A DNA stretch of 64,000 nucleotides from Gilliamella bombi (GTDB lineage: Bacteria; Pseudomonadota; Gammaproteobacteria; Enterobacterales; Orbaceae). The position numbers and the translations under genes are program-made. Position 1 is the stretch's first letter, and every line of letters begins with the position of its first letter. Shown piece after piece: positions 10,335-19,710 of the stretch. The stretch spans positions 34,683 to 98,682 of the forward strand of contig NZ_FMWS01000008.1 of the NCBI RefSeq assembly GCF_900103255.1, in the 5' to 3' direction. The notes under the pieces are model-generated. The model did not search any database, was not told the DNA's origin, and saw nothing but the letters and a program-made list of their open reading frames with translations.

Positions 10335-11074
10335 TGCAACTGACTCCAAATTATTATAATGATCGTGTTTGTTTAAATGTTTTAGCAAATTCAATCGATA
10401 ATGCAAAAGAGATTTATGAAGCGGCACAAAGTCATGTAGTTGTTGGTATCTTATCTAAAAACTATTCAGATAATGAATCGGCGATTGAGGATATGCAAAA
10501 ATACGCCGCAGCTATCGATAATGCTATTTCTGTGGGGCTTGGTGCAGGTGATCCAAATCAGTCAACTATGGTGTCTGAAATTTCAGCGGTACTTCAACCA
10601 CAGCATATTAACCAAGTCTTCACGGGTGTTGCGACTAGCCGAGCATTGTTAGGACAAAAACAAACAATCATTAATGGTTTAGTTTCGCCGACAGGTAAAG
10701 TTGGTTTAGTTAATATTGCAACTGGACCTTTAAGCTCAAATTCGCCAGCAGGAGTTATTCCAGTGGAAACAGCTATCGCTTTACTGAAAGATATGGGCGG
10801 CAGTTCAATAAAATATTTTCCTATGGGAGGTCTAAAACATAAAGATGAATTTGAGTATGTGGCTAAGTGTTGTGCTGAGTACGATTTCTATCTTGAGCCG
10901 ACAGGTGGAATTGATTTAGATAATTATGAAGCAATTTTAAAAATTGCCTTAGATGCAGGTGTAAAAAAAATTATTCCACACATCTATAGTTCTATTATTG
11001 ACAAAGCGACTGGTGCAACGCGAACCAATGATGTCAAACAACTTTTAGCTATCACACAAAAACTAGTAGGATAA
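10334..11074 (+). CDS. dgaF: KDGP aldolase, DgaF family
   Basis: A 246-residue class I aldolase cleaving 2-keto-3-deoxy-6-phosphogluconate to pyruvate and glyceraldehyde-3-phosphate. The Schiff-base lysine is predicted at Lys160 in SSIKYFPMGG, and the LEPTGGIDLDNY segment near residue 195 fits the phosphate-binding part of the barrel. It differs from the Eda type and matches the DgaF family found beside DgaE. The start codon overlaps the dgaE stop (TAATG). Products enter lower glycolysis and pyruvate metabolism. A short frame at 10440 is a shadow. Confidence 0.87.
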   Translation: MQLTPNYYNDRVCLNVLANSIDNAKEIYEAAQSHVVVGILSKNYSDNESAIEDMQKYAAAIDNAISVGLGAGDPNQSTMVSEISAVLQPQHINQVFTGVATSRALLGQKQTIINGLVSPTGKVGLVNIATGPLSSNSPAGVIPVETAIALLKDMGGSSIKYFPMGGLKHKDEFEYVAKCCAEYDFYLEPTGGIDLDNYEAILKIALDAGVKKIIPHIYSSIIDKATGATRTNDVKQLLAITQKLVG

Positions 11075-12997
11075 ATGATGTCATCTAAAGTGCTTTTCTC
11101 TTATCAGCGATTAGCGTATTTATTTGATACTATAAAAAAAGAGACACTACCTCAGCAAGAGTTAGCTAATCGCTTTTCAGTATCTACTCGCACAATTCGT
11201 ACTGATGTTTCAGCACTTAACGATGTTTTACGTAGTTATGGTGCTCAAGTTGATTATACTAAAAATGTAGGATATCAACTTGTAGTAACCGATCCAGTCA
11301 GTTATGCTCAATTGCCTATTACTCAAGCAATTGAGCAAGTACCAAGAACTAGTAAAGAAAGGGTTTCGGCTTTATTGATTGCTTTTTTAACACAGTCCAA
11401 TTCTGTGAAATTGGATGATATCGCTGATGAGTGGTTTTTAAGTCGCAGTACTTTACAAAATGATGTTATTGAGGTTAAACAATATTTAGATAAGTACAAT
11501 TTATCTCTTGAAAATCGTCCTTATTATGGGATGTACTTAGTTGGAGAGGAGTCATCAATTCGAGCATGTTTAACTGATATATTGTGGCAACGTCATATGG
11601 CAGAAGATACTATAAACGTAAGCAGGCTTCGTCAGACAATATTAAATGATATTGATTTAGATTATCTTGAAAAGATTTTACAAAACCAACTTGAACGTTT
11701 TGAACTAAAGTTAAATGCTGAAGGACAGGGATATTTGCTTTACAGTTGCGCTGTATCTATTACTCGTATTACTCAAGGTTATGAGCTGCTTGAATATCAA
11801 GTTGATCAAATTAATACAACAGTTATTAGTGCTGCACGTGAAATTTCAGAAGAGTTTTCATATTTTTTAGGCAGTGTACTTTGTGATGCGGAATTTAATT
11901 ATCTGTGTGTACAAATTATTTCTCGAATAATAACAGAATCCCCAAATCAAGCAAAAAGTTTGGCGTTAGTTGAGCATATATTATCTTATATTAATGATAC
12001 ATATCACTATAATTTATGGGATGATACTAAATTACGCCAAGATATGCTGATTCATACGTCATCAATGTTATCTAGGATAAAATATCAAATAAGAACAACC
12101 AATCCTTTATTGCATGAAATTAAACAATATTATCCATTTGCTTATGATATTACGCTTTCTGCGTTAACTAATACAGAAAAGTACACCGAATCAAAAATGA
12201 CAGAAGATGAAATAAGTTATTTAGCCTTACATATTGGTGTAGCATTGGAGCGAAATTATAGTGCAGGGCATGAAAGATTTGCACAAATTCTATTAGTTAG
12301 TGAGCTCAGTAACTCAACTTTGCGTATGGTTGAATCAAAAATTAAGAGAGATTTTCCGCATATCCAAATTAATCGTACACTTTCCTATCGAGAGTATGAG
12401 CAATTAACACAAATAGAAGAGGATTTTGTTGTATCAACTGTTCGCTTAACCGAAAAAGACAAACAAATTGTCAAAATAGCACCATTTCCGACAGCTTATC
12501 AGCTTGAACAATTAGGGCGATTGGCAATGGTTGATCGAAAAATGCCTTATATTATTGAACGTTTTTTTGATGAAAAGTTCTTTATTATTATTGATAAACC
12601 AATGACACAAAAAGAGATTTTTAAAAGTATTTGTGTAAGGCTTGAACAATCAGGATATGTTGGTAGTGATTTTTATCCATCAGTTGTTGAGCGTGAAAAA
12701 ATAGTCTCTACATTATTAGGTGAAAATATTGCTATTCCTCATTCAGTTGGATTGTTGGCAAGAAAAACTGTAGTTACGACTATTTTAGCACCACAAGGTA
12801 TTGTTTGGGATAAAAATGAAGTTGCACATGTTATTTTTTTATTAGCAATTAGCAAAGATGAATATGAAGATGCTATGCGAATATATAATTTGTTTGTAAA
12901 CTTTGTCAAAGAAAAGTCTACCAAACGTTTATTAGATAGCAGAACTTTTGATGATTTTCGAGCGATTATGAAAGATAGTTTGTGCCGATTATCATAA
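11075..12997 (+). CDS. BglG/MtlR-type transcriptional activator with two PRDs and an EIIA-like domain
   Basis: A 640-residue regulator that follows dgaF without a gap. Order: an HTH near residues 25-55 (QELANRFSVSTRTIRTDV), a second HTH-like segment near 105-150, PRD1 (about 190-290), PRD2 (about 300-400), a degenerate EIIB-like segment, and a C-terminal EIIA(fructose/mannitol)-like domain with the phospho-acceptor histidine at 556 (AIPHS). In PRD1 the usual histidine positions read Ser and Gln (LLYSCAV, LCVQII); PRD2 keeps both (MLIHTSS, LALHIG). It should bind DNA, not RNA, and switch the operon in response to PTS phosphorylation. The operon itself encodes no EIIC, so the PTS partner must lie elsewhere. 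Confidence 0.85.
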   Translation: MMSSKVLFSYQRLAYLFDTIKKETLPQQELANRFSVSTRTIRTDVSALNDVLRSYGAQVDYTKNVGYQLVVTDPVSYAQLPITQAIEQVPRTSKERVSALLIAFLTQSNSVKLDDIADEWFLSRSTLQNDVIEVKQYLDKYNLSLENRPYYGMYLVGEESSIRACLTDILWQRHMAEDTINVSRLRQTILNDIDLDYLEKILQNQLERFELKLNAEGQGYLLYSCAVSITRITQGYELLEYQVDQINTTVISAAREISEEFSYFLGSVLCDAEFNYLCVQIISRIITESPNQAKSLALVEHILSYINDTYHYNLWDDTKLRQDMLIHTSSMLSRIKYQIRTTNPLLHEIKQYYPFAYDITLSALTNTEKYTESKMTEDEISYLALHIGVALERNYSAGHERFAQILLVSELSNSTLRMVESKIKRDFPHIQINRTLSYREYEQLTQIEEDFVVSTVRLTEKDKQIVKIAPFPTAYQLEQLGRLAMVDRKMPYIIERFFDEKFFIIIDKPMTQKEIFKSICVRLEQSGYVGSDFYPSVVEREKIVSTLLGENIAIPHSVGLLARKTVVTTILAPQGIVWDKNEVAHVIFLLAISKDEYEDAMRIYNLFVNFVKEKSTKRLLDSRTFDDFRAIMKDSLCRLS

Positions 12998-13022
12998 TAA
13001 ATGAAAAGACCAAAATAACTAC

Positions 13023-13065
13023 TTTTATACTGAAATATGGGTGTTTCCTGAAAGAACTTTACAAG
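13023..13065 (+). repeat. Dispersed ~40-bp repeat, copy 1 (diverged)
   Basis: TTTTATACTGAAA at the left and CCTGAAAG...TTTACAA at the right match the other copies at 25255, 40721, 49744 and 61716. The middle is diverged. It lies just after the BglG-type regulator. Confidence 0.6.
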
Positions 13066-13140
13066 AAAAAAATTATCATTAACAAAATGAATATTAAAGT
13101 AATAATCAACAACTAAAACAAATTATATTGTGTGATCCCA

Positions 13141-13169
13141 TTGACGAAACCTTGATTTAAAGGTAATAT
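13141..13169 (+). promoter_or_regulatory. Promoter of the yceD-rpmF-fatty acid cluster
   Basis: TTGACG (13141-13146) and TAATAT (13164-13169) are separated by 17 bp. The next bases are GCGCGCC, a GC-rich discriminator of the kind seen at growth-rate- and ppGpp-controlled promoters, which would suit an operon that begins with ribosome-related genes. Confidence 0.78.
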
Positions 13170-13186
13170 GCGCGCCTTATGGCATT

Positions 13187-13205
13187 GTGTAGTTTTTAAC
13201 TACAC
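13187..13205 (+). promoter_or_regulatory. Leader hairpin upstream of yceD
   Basis: GTGTAGTT (13187-13194) pairs perfectly with AACTACAC (13198-13205) around a TTT loop. It is followed by C, six A and seven T. It resembles an intrinsic terminator with a displaced T-run, so it could be an attenuator or an mRNA 5' stabiliser. Confidence 0.5.
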
Positions 13206-13238
13206 CAAAAAATTTTTTTAAGGTAGTATGCATATCTT

Positions 13239-13748
13239 ATGCAAAATAAATTACCATTTACTATTGACCCGATTAAATCGGCACAAAAACGACTTGATTA
13301 TATTGGATATTATCCACTTCAAGCGGTAAATAGGGTTGATAACCCAAAAAGTGATATTGAATGTAGTTTGTCTTTTTATTATGATGAACAAAAACTCTGC
13401 ATTATCAATATTGATGCAAAATTAACGTTAGAACAAACTTGTCAACGTTGTTTTAAACCTTTTGTCACTGAAGTTCATGTGACGAATAAATTTAGTCCTG
13501 TTAAGAGCGATGCTCAAGCAGAGACGCTACCGGAACATTATGAACCCGTTTTGATGAACGAGTTTGGTGAAGTAGATATATTAGCGTTACTTGAGGACGA
13601 AATTATTCTCTCGTTACCAATTGCGCCGGTACATGATAGTAAACACTGCGAAGTGTCAGAGGCAGATATGGTATTTGGTGAAATTCCTACTGAGAATGAA
13701 AAAACAAATCCATTTGCAATTTTAGTTAGTTTAAAGAATAAGGGGTAA
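13239..13748 (+). CDS. yceD: 23S rRNA accumulation protein YceD (DUF177)
   Basis: A 169-residue DUF177 protein required in E. coli for normal 23S rRNA accumulation. The conserved CQRCFKPF pair of cysteines (near residue 70) and the C-terminal [19 protein letters not shown] block are intact. It lies immediately before rpmF, the near-universal arrangement. The start is fixed by an in-frame stop at 13224; the best purine-rich sequence (AAGGTA) is about 15 bases upstream, longer than usual, so translation may be modest. It opens the ribosome/lipid synthesis operon. Confidence 0.95.
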   Translation: MQNKLPFTIDPIKSAQKRLDYIGYYPLQAVNRVDNPKSDIECSLSFYYDEQKLCIINIDAKLTLEQTCQRCFKPFVTEVHVTNKFSPVKSDAQAETLPEHYEPVLMNEFGEVDILALLEDEIILSLPIAPVHDSKHCEVSEADMVFGEIPTENEKTNPFAILVSLKNKG

Positions 13749-13752
13749 ATCC

Positions 13753-13920
13753 ATGGCTGTTCAACAGAATCGTAAAACTCGTGCAAAACGTGGTATGCGT
13801 CGTTCTCATGATGCATTAACTGTTGCTAATATCTCAGTTGATGAATCAGGTAAAACACATTTGCGTCATCACGTAACCGCTGATGGTTATTATCGTGGTC
13901 GTAAAGTGATTTCTAAATAA
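13753..13920 (+). CDS. rpmF: 50S ribosomal protein L32
   Basis: A 55-residue basic protein, [20 protein letters not shown] at the N-terminus, matching L32 along its length and ending [11 protein letters not shown]. It starts four bases after the yceD stop, with AAGGGGT (inside the end of yceD) as ribosome binding site. It is co-transcribed with plsX and the fab genes, linking ribosome assembly with membrane lipid synthesis. Confidence 0.97.
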   Translation: MAVQQNRKTRAKRGMRRSHDALTVANISVDESGKTHLRHHVTADGYYRGRKVISK

Positions 13921-13953
13921 TTATTTAGTAATTAGAAATCCTCAGGTGACATT

Positions 13954-15000
13954 TTGGATAATCTAACCATTGCGTTAGATGCTATGAGCGGGGACTTCGG
14001 TCCTCGTGTTGTTGTTCCTGCTGCAATACAAGCACTAAATAATTATCCAACTCTTTCAATCTTTCTGGTAGGCTGTCTAACAGAAATTAATCTTTTTTTG
14101 CCTAAAGAAAATTCAAAGTTAATTACCCAATACCAACAAGAAGGTCGATTGATGTTGATGGAATCGACATCAGTAATAGCTAATGATATGAAACCTTCTT
14201 ATGCAATTCGTCATAGTCAAGGATCTTCTATGAGAATTGCGCTTGAGTTAGTTAAAGATAATAAAGCTCAAGCATGTGTAAGTGCTGGTAATACTGGTGC
14301 GTTAATGGGGCTGTCAAAACTACTTTTGCATTCATTGACTGGTATAGATCGTCCTGCACTTGTTGCTATAGTTCCAGCATTAAATAATCAAAATACAGTA
14401 GTATTGGATTTAGGAGCTAATGCCGAGTGTGATAGTGATATGTTAGTTCAGTTTGCGATAATGGGTGAAATTTTAGCTAAAACAGTGCTTAATATTGAAT
14501 ATCCTCGTGTTGCATTACTTAATATTGGTGAAGAAGACATTAAAGGTTTGGATAAAATTCGCGCGGCTTCTGCTATTTTGAAATCAAATAACCAAATTAA
14601 TTATATCGGTTATTTAGAAGGTAACGAACTTTTAACAGGTAAAACCGATGTACTTGTTTGTGATGGTTTTGTGGGTAATGTAACGTTAAAAACAGTAGAA
14701 GGTTTAATAAAAATTTTTATGTCTTCTTTTAAATTATCGTTAGGTCATCATTCACTATTATTGAAATTATTGAGTAAATGGCTACAAAGGAAAATTGCAA
14801 AAAATTTTGGTTATTTAGATCCCGGACGATATAATGGTGCTTGCTTGCTTGGACTTCGAAGTATTGTGATTAAAAGTCACGGTAGTGCCAATCAAAAATC
14901 ATTTTATGCAGCAATAGAACAAGCTATTTTGGCTATACAAACAAATATACCTGAGAAGATTGCAGCGAGCCTTTCTTCCGCACTACCCAAGAGCGAATAA
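13954..15000 (+). CDS. plsX: Phosphate acyltransferase PlsX
   Basis: A 348-residue enzyme that makes acyl-phosphate from acyl-ACP, the donor for the first acylation of glycerol-3-phosphate. Family landmarks are [10 protein letters not shown] at the N-terminus, [10 protein letters not shown] (about 109-118), [10 protein letters not shown] and the CDGFVGNV motif near 235. The start codon is TTG, with CAGGTGA upstream; the first residues [13 protein letters not shown] fit the family start, so no longer form is needed. It is slightly shorter than E. coli PlsX (356). It sits between rpmF and fabH, as in enterobacteria. Confidence 0.96.
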   Translation: MDNLTIALDAMSGDFGPRVVVPAAIQALNNYPTLSIFLVGCLTEINLFLPKENSKLITQYQQEGRLMLMESTSVIANDMKPSYAIRHSQGSSMRIALELVKDNKAQACVSAGNTGALMGLSKLLLHSLTGIDRPALVAIVPALNNQNTVVLDLGANAECDSDMLVQFAIMGEILAKTVLNIEYPRVALLNIGEEDIKGLDKIRAASAILKSNNQINYIGYLEGNELLTGKTDVLVCDGFVGNVTLKTVEGLIKIFMSSFKLSLGHHSLLLKLLSKWLQRKIAKNFGYLDPGRYNGACLLGLRSIVIKSHGSANQKSFYAAIEQAILAIQTNIPEKIAASLSSALPKSE

Positions 15001-15004
15001 TTAG

Positions 15005-15958
15005 ATGTATACAAAGATATTAGGAACTGGGAGTTATCTTCCAAAACAGATAAGAACTAATGCAGATCTTGAAAAAATGGTTGATACCAGTGATGAATGG
15101 ATCACAACGCGTACTGGTATTAAAGAAAGACGTATCGCAGCGCCAGATGAAACAGTAACGAGCATGGCTTATGAAGCTGCTATAAATGCAATTGAAATGG
15201 CCAATATCGATAAAGAAGAAATAGGTATGATTATTGTTGCAACAGCAACTTCGGGCAATGCATTTCCAAGTTCTGCAACAGAATTACAAGCTAAATTAGG
15301 TATTGGTGATGTCGTTGCTTTTGACGTGTCAGCTGCTTGTTCTGGGTTTATTTATGCGCTTGATATTGCTGACAAATATGTTAAAAGTGGTGCAATTAAA
15401 AATGCTTTAGTTGTTGGTTCTGACATGTTAACCCGTGGTGTTGATCCAAATGATCGAGGCACCATTATCATTTTTGGGGATGGTGCAGGAGCGGTTGTTG
15501 TCGGCGCATCAGAAGAACCAGGTATTATTGCTTCGCATCTTCATGCTGATGGTCGTTATGGTGATCTATTAAAATATCCATATGTTGATCGCCGTAATAT
15601 GAATGATCCTGTTTATATGACAATGCATGGCAATGAAGTGTTTAAAGTGGCAGTTAAAGAGCTGTCAAATTTGGTTGACGAGCTTTTAACTGAGAACACG
15701 CTCAACAAAGCAGATTTAGATTGGTTAGTCCCCCATCAAGCTAATTTAAGAATTATTTCTGCAACCGCAAAACGCCTAGATATGGATATGAATAAAGTTA
15801 TTGTCACATTAGATAAGCAGGGCAATACTTCTGCTGCTTCTGTGCCTTGTGCTTTAGATACTGGTGTAAGAGATGGACGAATTCAACGAGGTCACCTAAT
15901 TTTATTAGAAGCCTTTGGTGGCGGATTTGTTTGGGGATCTGCACTAGTTAGATTTTAG
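15005..15958 (+). CDS. fabH: 3-oxoacyl-ACP synthase III (KAS III)
   Basis: A 317-residue condensing enzyme that starts fatty acid synthesis by joining acetyl-CoA to malonyl-ACP. The catalytic triad is intact: Cys112 in SAACSGF, His244 in PHQANLRI and Asn in GNTSAASV. The length equals that of E. coli FabH. It begins 4 bases after plsX, so the two are translated from one message. An internal [10 protein letters not shown] strand is typical of the thiolase fold. No oddities seen. Confidence 0.98.
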   Translation: MYTKILGTGSYLPKQIRTNADLEKMVDTSDEWITTRTGIKERRIAAPDETVTSMAYEAAINAIEMANIDKEEIGMIIVATATSGNAFPSSATELQAKLGIGDVVAFDVSAACSGFIYALDIADKYVKSGAIKNALVVGSDMLTRGVDPNDRGTIIIFGDGAGAVVVGASEEPGIIASHLHADGRYGDLLKYPYVDRRNMNDPVYMTMHGNEVFKVAVKELSNLVDELLTENTLNKADLDWLVPHQANLRIISATAKRLDMDMNKVIVTLDKQGNTSAASVPCALDTGVRDGRIQRGHLILLEAFGGGFVWGSALVRF

Positions 15959-15993
15959 TTTATGAAGTATTTTTAATGATCAAGGATTTAAGA

Positions 15994-16929
15994 ATGACCA
16001 AATTTGCAATGGTATTTCCAGGACAAGGCTCTCAAGCTGTCGGTATGTTAAAAGATCTTGCTGATAATTTTCCGATTGTCAAATCAACATTTGATGAAGC
16101 TTCTGATGTGTTAGGTTATGATTTGTGGGATTTAGTACAAAAAGGCCCTGTTGAAGAACTAAATAAAACATGGCAAACACAACCAGCACTACTTGCTTCA
16201 TCTGTTGCAATATTTAGAATCTGGCAAAGTGTTAATGGTACTCAACCTGATTTTATGGCTGGTCATAGTTTAGGCGAATATTCTGCTTTAGTTTGTGCAG
16301 GCGTGATTGAGTTTAAAGATGCGATTAAATTAGTCGAATTACGCGGAAAATTAATGCAAGAAGCCGTGCCAAGCGGCACAGGTGCAATGTATGCTATTAT
16401 TGGATTAGATAACGAATCAATTAGCAAAGCATGTGAACAAGCGGCTCAAGGGCAGATTGTTGCGCCAGTTAATTTTAATTCACCTGGTCAAGTAGTTATT
16501 GCTGGTAATAAGGAAGCTGTTGAACGTGCAGGCTCACTATGTAAAGATGCGGGTGCTAAGCGTGCATTACCGCTTGCTGTTAGCGTACCATCACATTGTG
16601 CGTTAATGAAGCCAGCAGCTGACAAATTAGCGACTACATTAAACGATATTGAATTTAACACACCAAAGTTTGCTGTTATCAATAATGTTGATGTTAAAGT
16701 TGAAACGTCTGCAGAAAAAATTAAAACTGCATTAATTGCTCAGCTTTACAGCCCTGTACGTTGGACTGAAACTGTTGAGTATATGGCAAAACAAGATGTA
16801 AAACTTTTAGTTGAAATGGGGCCAGGGAAAGTATTAACTGGATTAACTAAACGTATTGTTGATACACTTTCTGGTCTTGTGGTTAATGATAAAGTATCAT
16901 TAGAAACGGCATTAGAAAACACAAAGTAA
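15994..16929 (+). CDS. fabD: Malonyl-CoA:ACP transacylase
   Basis: An acyltransferase loading malonyl groups on ACP. Counting from the ATG at 15994, the nucleophile is Ser92 in GHSLGEYS and the oxyanion loop is FPGQGSQ near residue 8. His in VPSHCALM (about 201) completes the dyad. An upstream in-frame ATG at 15976 would add six residues (MIKDLR), but AAGGA at 15982-15986 lies correctly spaced for 15994, and MTKFAMVFPGQG matches the family N-terminus. The protein has 311 residues from this start. Confidence 0.96.
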   Translation: MTKFAMVFPGQGSQAVGMLKDLADNFPIVKSTFDEASDVLGYDLWDLVQKGPVEELNKTWQTQPALLASSVAIFRIWQSVNGTQPDFMAGHSLGEYSALVCAGVIEFKDAIKLVELRGKLMQEAVPSGTGAMYAIIGLDNESISKACEQAAQGQIVAPVNFNSPGQVVIAGNKEAVERAGSLCKDAGAKRALPLAVSVPSHCALMKPAADKLATTLNDIEFNTPKFAVINNVDVKVETSAEKIKTALIAQLYSPVRWTETVEYMAKQDVKLLVEMGPGKVLTGLTKRIVDTLSGLVVNDKVSLETALENTK

Positions 16930-16948
16930 AATGGTAAAAGGGGTAGTT

Positions 16949-17683
16949 ATGAACCTATCAGGAAAAATTGCTTTAGTTACGGGCGCAAGTCGTGGAATTG
17001 GTAAAGCAATTGCAGAAAAATTAGTTGCTTGTGGCGCAACTGTTATTGGTACGGCAACAACAGAAAAAGGTGCTGAAGCTATTAGCCATTACTTAGGAGC
17101 AAATGGTAAAGGTCTTGCTTTAAATGTGACAGATGAAACATCAATTGAGTCAGTTATTGGTGCAATTAAGGCTGAATTTGGTGATATTGATATTTTGGTT
17201 AATAACGCAGGTATTACTCGTGATAATTTATTAATGCGAATGAAAGAAGACGAATGGCAAGATATTTTGAATACAAATTTAACATCTGTTTTTCGCTTAT
17301 CTAAAGCATTATTGCGCACAATGATGAAAAAACGCTATGGAAGAATTGTAACCATTGGCTCAGTAGTAGGCACAATGGGAAATGCGGGCCAAGCTAACTA
17401 TGCTGCAGCTAAAGCTGGATTAATTGGTTTTAGTAAATCATTAGCACGTGAAGTTGCATCACGAGGTATTACTGTTAACGTGGTTGCACCTGGTTTTATC
17501 GCAACTGATATGACCAATGCATTAACCGATGAACAAAAATCTTTAACATTAGCACAAGTTCCTGCTGGACGATTAGGTGAACCAACAGAAATAGCTAATG
17601 CAGTAGCATTTTTAGTATCAGATGAAGCATCTTATATTACTGGTGAAACTTTACATGTCAATGGTGGCATGTATATGGTGTAA
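16949..17683 (+). CDS. fabG: 3-oxoacyl-ACP reductase
   Basis: An NADPH-dependent short-chain dehydrogenase of 244 residues that reduces beta-ketoacyl-ACP. The nucleotide loop is TGASRGIG near residue 12, NNAG follows near 86, and the catalytic Ser (IGSVVG), Tyr151 and Lys155 (NYAAAKAG) are all present. An upstream ATG at 16931 would add MVKGVV, but AAAAGGGG at 16936-16943 is placed for 16949 and MNLSGKIALVTGASRG is the family start. It follows fabD by 19 bases. Confidence 0.97.
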   Translation: MNLSGKIALVTGASRGIGKAIAEKLVACGATVIGTATTEKGAEAISHYLGANGKGLALNVTDETSIESVIGAIKAEFGDIDILVNNAGITRDNLLMRMKEDEWQDILNTNLTSVFRLSKALLRTMMKKRYGRIVTIGSVVGTMGNAGQANYAAAKAGLIGFSKSLAREVASRGITVNVVAPGFIATDMTNALTDEQKSLTLAQVPAGRLGEPTEIANAVAFLVSDEASYITGETLHVNGGMYMV

Positions 17684-17833
17684 TTGGTTAGAATAGTGTA
17701 AAATGAGCCATTATTTTAACGTTTTGAACAAAAACTAAGCAATTGGGTTGGAAAATGATTGGCATCTTTTTCAACATTTTATAAACTTACATTCACCGCC
17801 ACTTTCGGCGATTTTTATAGGAAAAAAAAGAGT

Positions 17834-18067
17834 ATGAGCACTATTGAAGAGCGAGTTAAGAAAATTATTGTTGAGCAACTTGGTGTAAAAGAGGAAGAAG
17901 TTAAAAACGAATCTTCTTTCATTGAAGATCTTGGCGCTGACTCTCTTGATACAGTTGAATTAGTTATGGCTTTAGAGGAAGAATTTGATACTGAAATTCC
18001 TGACGAAGAAGCTGAAAAAATTACAACTGTTCAATCTGCAATTGATTATATTACTGCAAATCAATAA
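17834..18067 (+). CDS. acpP: Acyl carrier protein
   Basis: A 77-residue acidic carrier protein that carries growing acyl chains on a 4'-phosphopantetheine attached to Ser37 in GADSLDTVE. It is almost identical to enterobacterial AcpP. The open frame extends upstream to 17759, but that part is non-conserved; AAAAGAG precedes the ATG at 17834 at proper spacing. A 150-base gap after fabG probably carries a separate promoter, as ACP is needed in large amounts. Confidence 0.98.
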   Translation: MSTIEERVKKIIVEQLGVKEEEVKNESSFIEDLGADSLDTVELVMALEEEFDTEIPDEEAEKITTVQSAIDYITANQ

Positions 18068-18086
18068 GGTTAGTAGAGTTTTTATG

Positions 18087-18108
18087 ATAGGCGGTCAAAT
18101 GATCGCCT
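18087..18108 (+). terminator. Hairpin after acpP, possible weak terminator
   Basis: TAGGCG (18087-18092) pairs with CGCCTA (18103-18108), with further pairing inside. Only a broken T-run (GTTTGTATTTAT) follows, so read-through into fabF is likely. This would reduce fabF relative to acpP. Confidence 0.5.
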
Positions 18109-18228
18109 AGTTTGTATTTATATCTTTAATTATTAAATTAAAAACAAGTCGGTATAAATCTTTAGAAAACTCAAAATAAAATTTTTCAATGATTCAAATT
18201 TCATTTCAATCCTTTCCTGGAGGGCAAT

Positions 18229-19473
18229 GTGTCTAAACGCAGAGTTGTTGTTACTGGAATGGGCATGATATCTCCTGTAGGTAATACAGTTGAATCCACT
18301 TGGCAAGCTTTATTAGCTGGGCAAAGTGGTGTTGAACTCATAGAGCACTTTGATACAGCCCCTTTCGCAACGCGCTTCGCAGCGATGGTTAAAAACTTTA
18401 ATGGCGAAGATTATAATATTTCACGCAAAGATGCACGTAAAATGGATTATTTTATCCAATATGGCATTGCTGCAGGTATGCAGGCAATGCAAGATGCAGG
18501 CATTGAAATCACGAATGAAAACGCAGAACGAATCGGTTGTGCTATAGGTTCTGGTATTGGTGGGCTTGGGTTGATTGAAGAAAACCACAGTGCATTAGTA
18601 AATGGTGGACCACGCAAAATTAGCCCGTTTTTTGTACCATCAACAATTGTTAATATGATTGCAGGTCACTTATCTATTATTTATGGATTAAAAGGACCGA
18701 GTATTACTATTGCAACAGCTTGTTCTTCAGGTGTTCATAATATTGGTCATGCTGCACGCATGATTGCTTATGGTGATGCAGATGCGATGTTAGCGGGTGG
18801 TGGCGAAAAAGCGAGTACCCCATTGGGTATCGGTGGTTTTGGTGCAGCCCGTGCTTTATCAACTAATAACGACAATCCTAAAGCAGCAAGCCGTCCTTGG
18901 GATAAAGACCGTGATGGTTTTGTGTTGGGTGATGGTGCAGGAATCATGTTCTTAGAAGAATATGAACATGCCAAAAAACGCGGAGCTAAGATTTACGCTG
19001 AACTAGTTGGATTTGGTATGAGTGGTGATGCTTATCATATGACTTCACCACCAGCCGATGGTAGTGGTGCGGCCTTAGCAATGAAATGTGCACTTCGTGA
19101 TGCAGGTATTGCTCCAGATCAGGTTGGTTATATTAATGCTCATGGTACATCGACCCCCGCTGGTGATAAGGCTGAAACCCAAGCGGTAAAAAGTATTTTT
19201 AAAGAAAATGCTAGCAAAGTGATGGTGAGTTCAACTAAATCTATGATAGGGCATTTATTGGGTGCAGCTGGTGCAGTTGAGTCAATTTTCACTGTCCTAG
19301 CATTACGTGATCAAGCTGTTCCGCCGACAATTAATCTTGATAATCCTGATGAGGGATGTGATCTTGATTATGTTCCTCATACAGCGCGTCAGGTTAAAAA
19401 TTTAGAATATGCACTTTGTAACTCTTTTGGTTTTGGCGGAACCAATGGTTCGGTCCTATTTAAAAAAATATAA
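18229..19473 (+). CDS. fabF: 3-oxoacyl-ACP synthase II (KAS II)
   Basis: A 414-residue elongating condensing enzyme. Catalytic residues are Cys165 in TACSSGVHN, His in [11 protein letters not shown] and His in [11 protein letters not shown]. It starts at GTG with a strong CTGGAGGG site upstream. It follows acpP in the usual order; the 161-base gap holds the weak acpP hairpin. The gene ends the fab cluster and is followed by a hairpin terminator. Confidence 0.97.
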   Translation: MSKRRVVVTGMGMISPVGNTVESTWQALLAGQSGVELIEHFDTAPFATRFAAMVKNFNGEDYNISRKDARKMDYFIQYGIAAGMQAMQDAGIEITNENAERIGCAIGSGIGGLGLIEENHSALVNGGPRKISPFFVPSTIVNMIAGHLSIIYGLKGPSITIATACSSGVHNIGHAARMIAYGDADAMLAGGGEKASTPLGIGGFGAARALSTNNDNPKAASRPWDKDRDGFVLGDGAGIMFLEEYEHAKKRGAKIYAELVGFGMSGDAYHMTSPPADGSGAALAMKCALRDAGIAPDQVGYINAHGTSTPAGDKAETQAVKSIFKENASKVMVSSTKSMIGHLLGAAGAVESIFTVLALRDQAVPPTINLDNPDEGCDLDYVPHTARQVKNLEYALCNSFGFGGTNGSVLFKKI

Positions 19474-19484
19474 TTTTAATTATT

Positions 19485-19513
19485 TTCCCATCACTAAAAA
19501 TGGTGGGAATTTA
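19485..19513 (+). terminator. Intrinsic terminator after fabF
   Basis: TTCCCATCA (19485-19493) pairs with TGGTGGGAA (19501-19509), with one wobble, followed by a short T-rich run. It begins 12 bases after the fabF stop. Confidence 0.7.
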
Positions 19514-19710
19514 TTCATCTCTTGTTAATGTGTTGTCAATAATAGTCCATTTTTATTAAGTAAAAATGTAGCGTATTCCTCATTTTTCTAACATTCTATT
19601 TGGTAAATTGAATGTTAAAGCTTGTTTTATATTTATATCAACAAATATATTTTCTCCTTGATTGAAGACGATATGTTTAGTGTATGTTCAAATTTTATTC
19701 TTATATTTTA

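Noticed and set aside
19589..19617. Hairpin TAACATTC/GAATGTTA after fabF
   Set aside because: AT-rich, no T-run on either strand, 13-base loop; likely chance in this composition.
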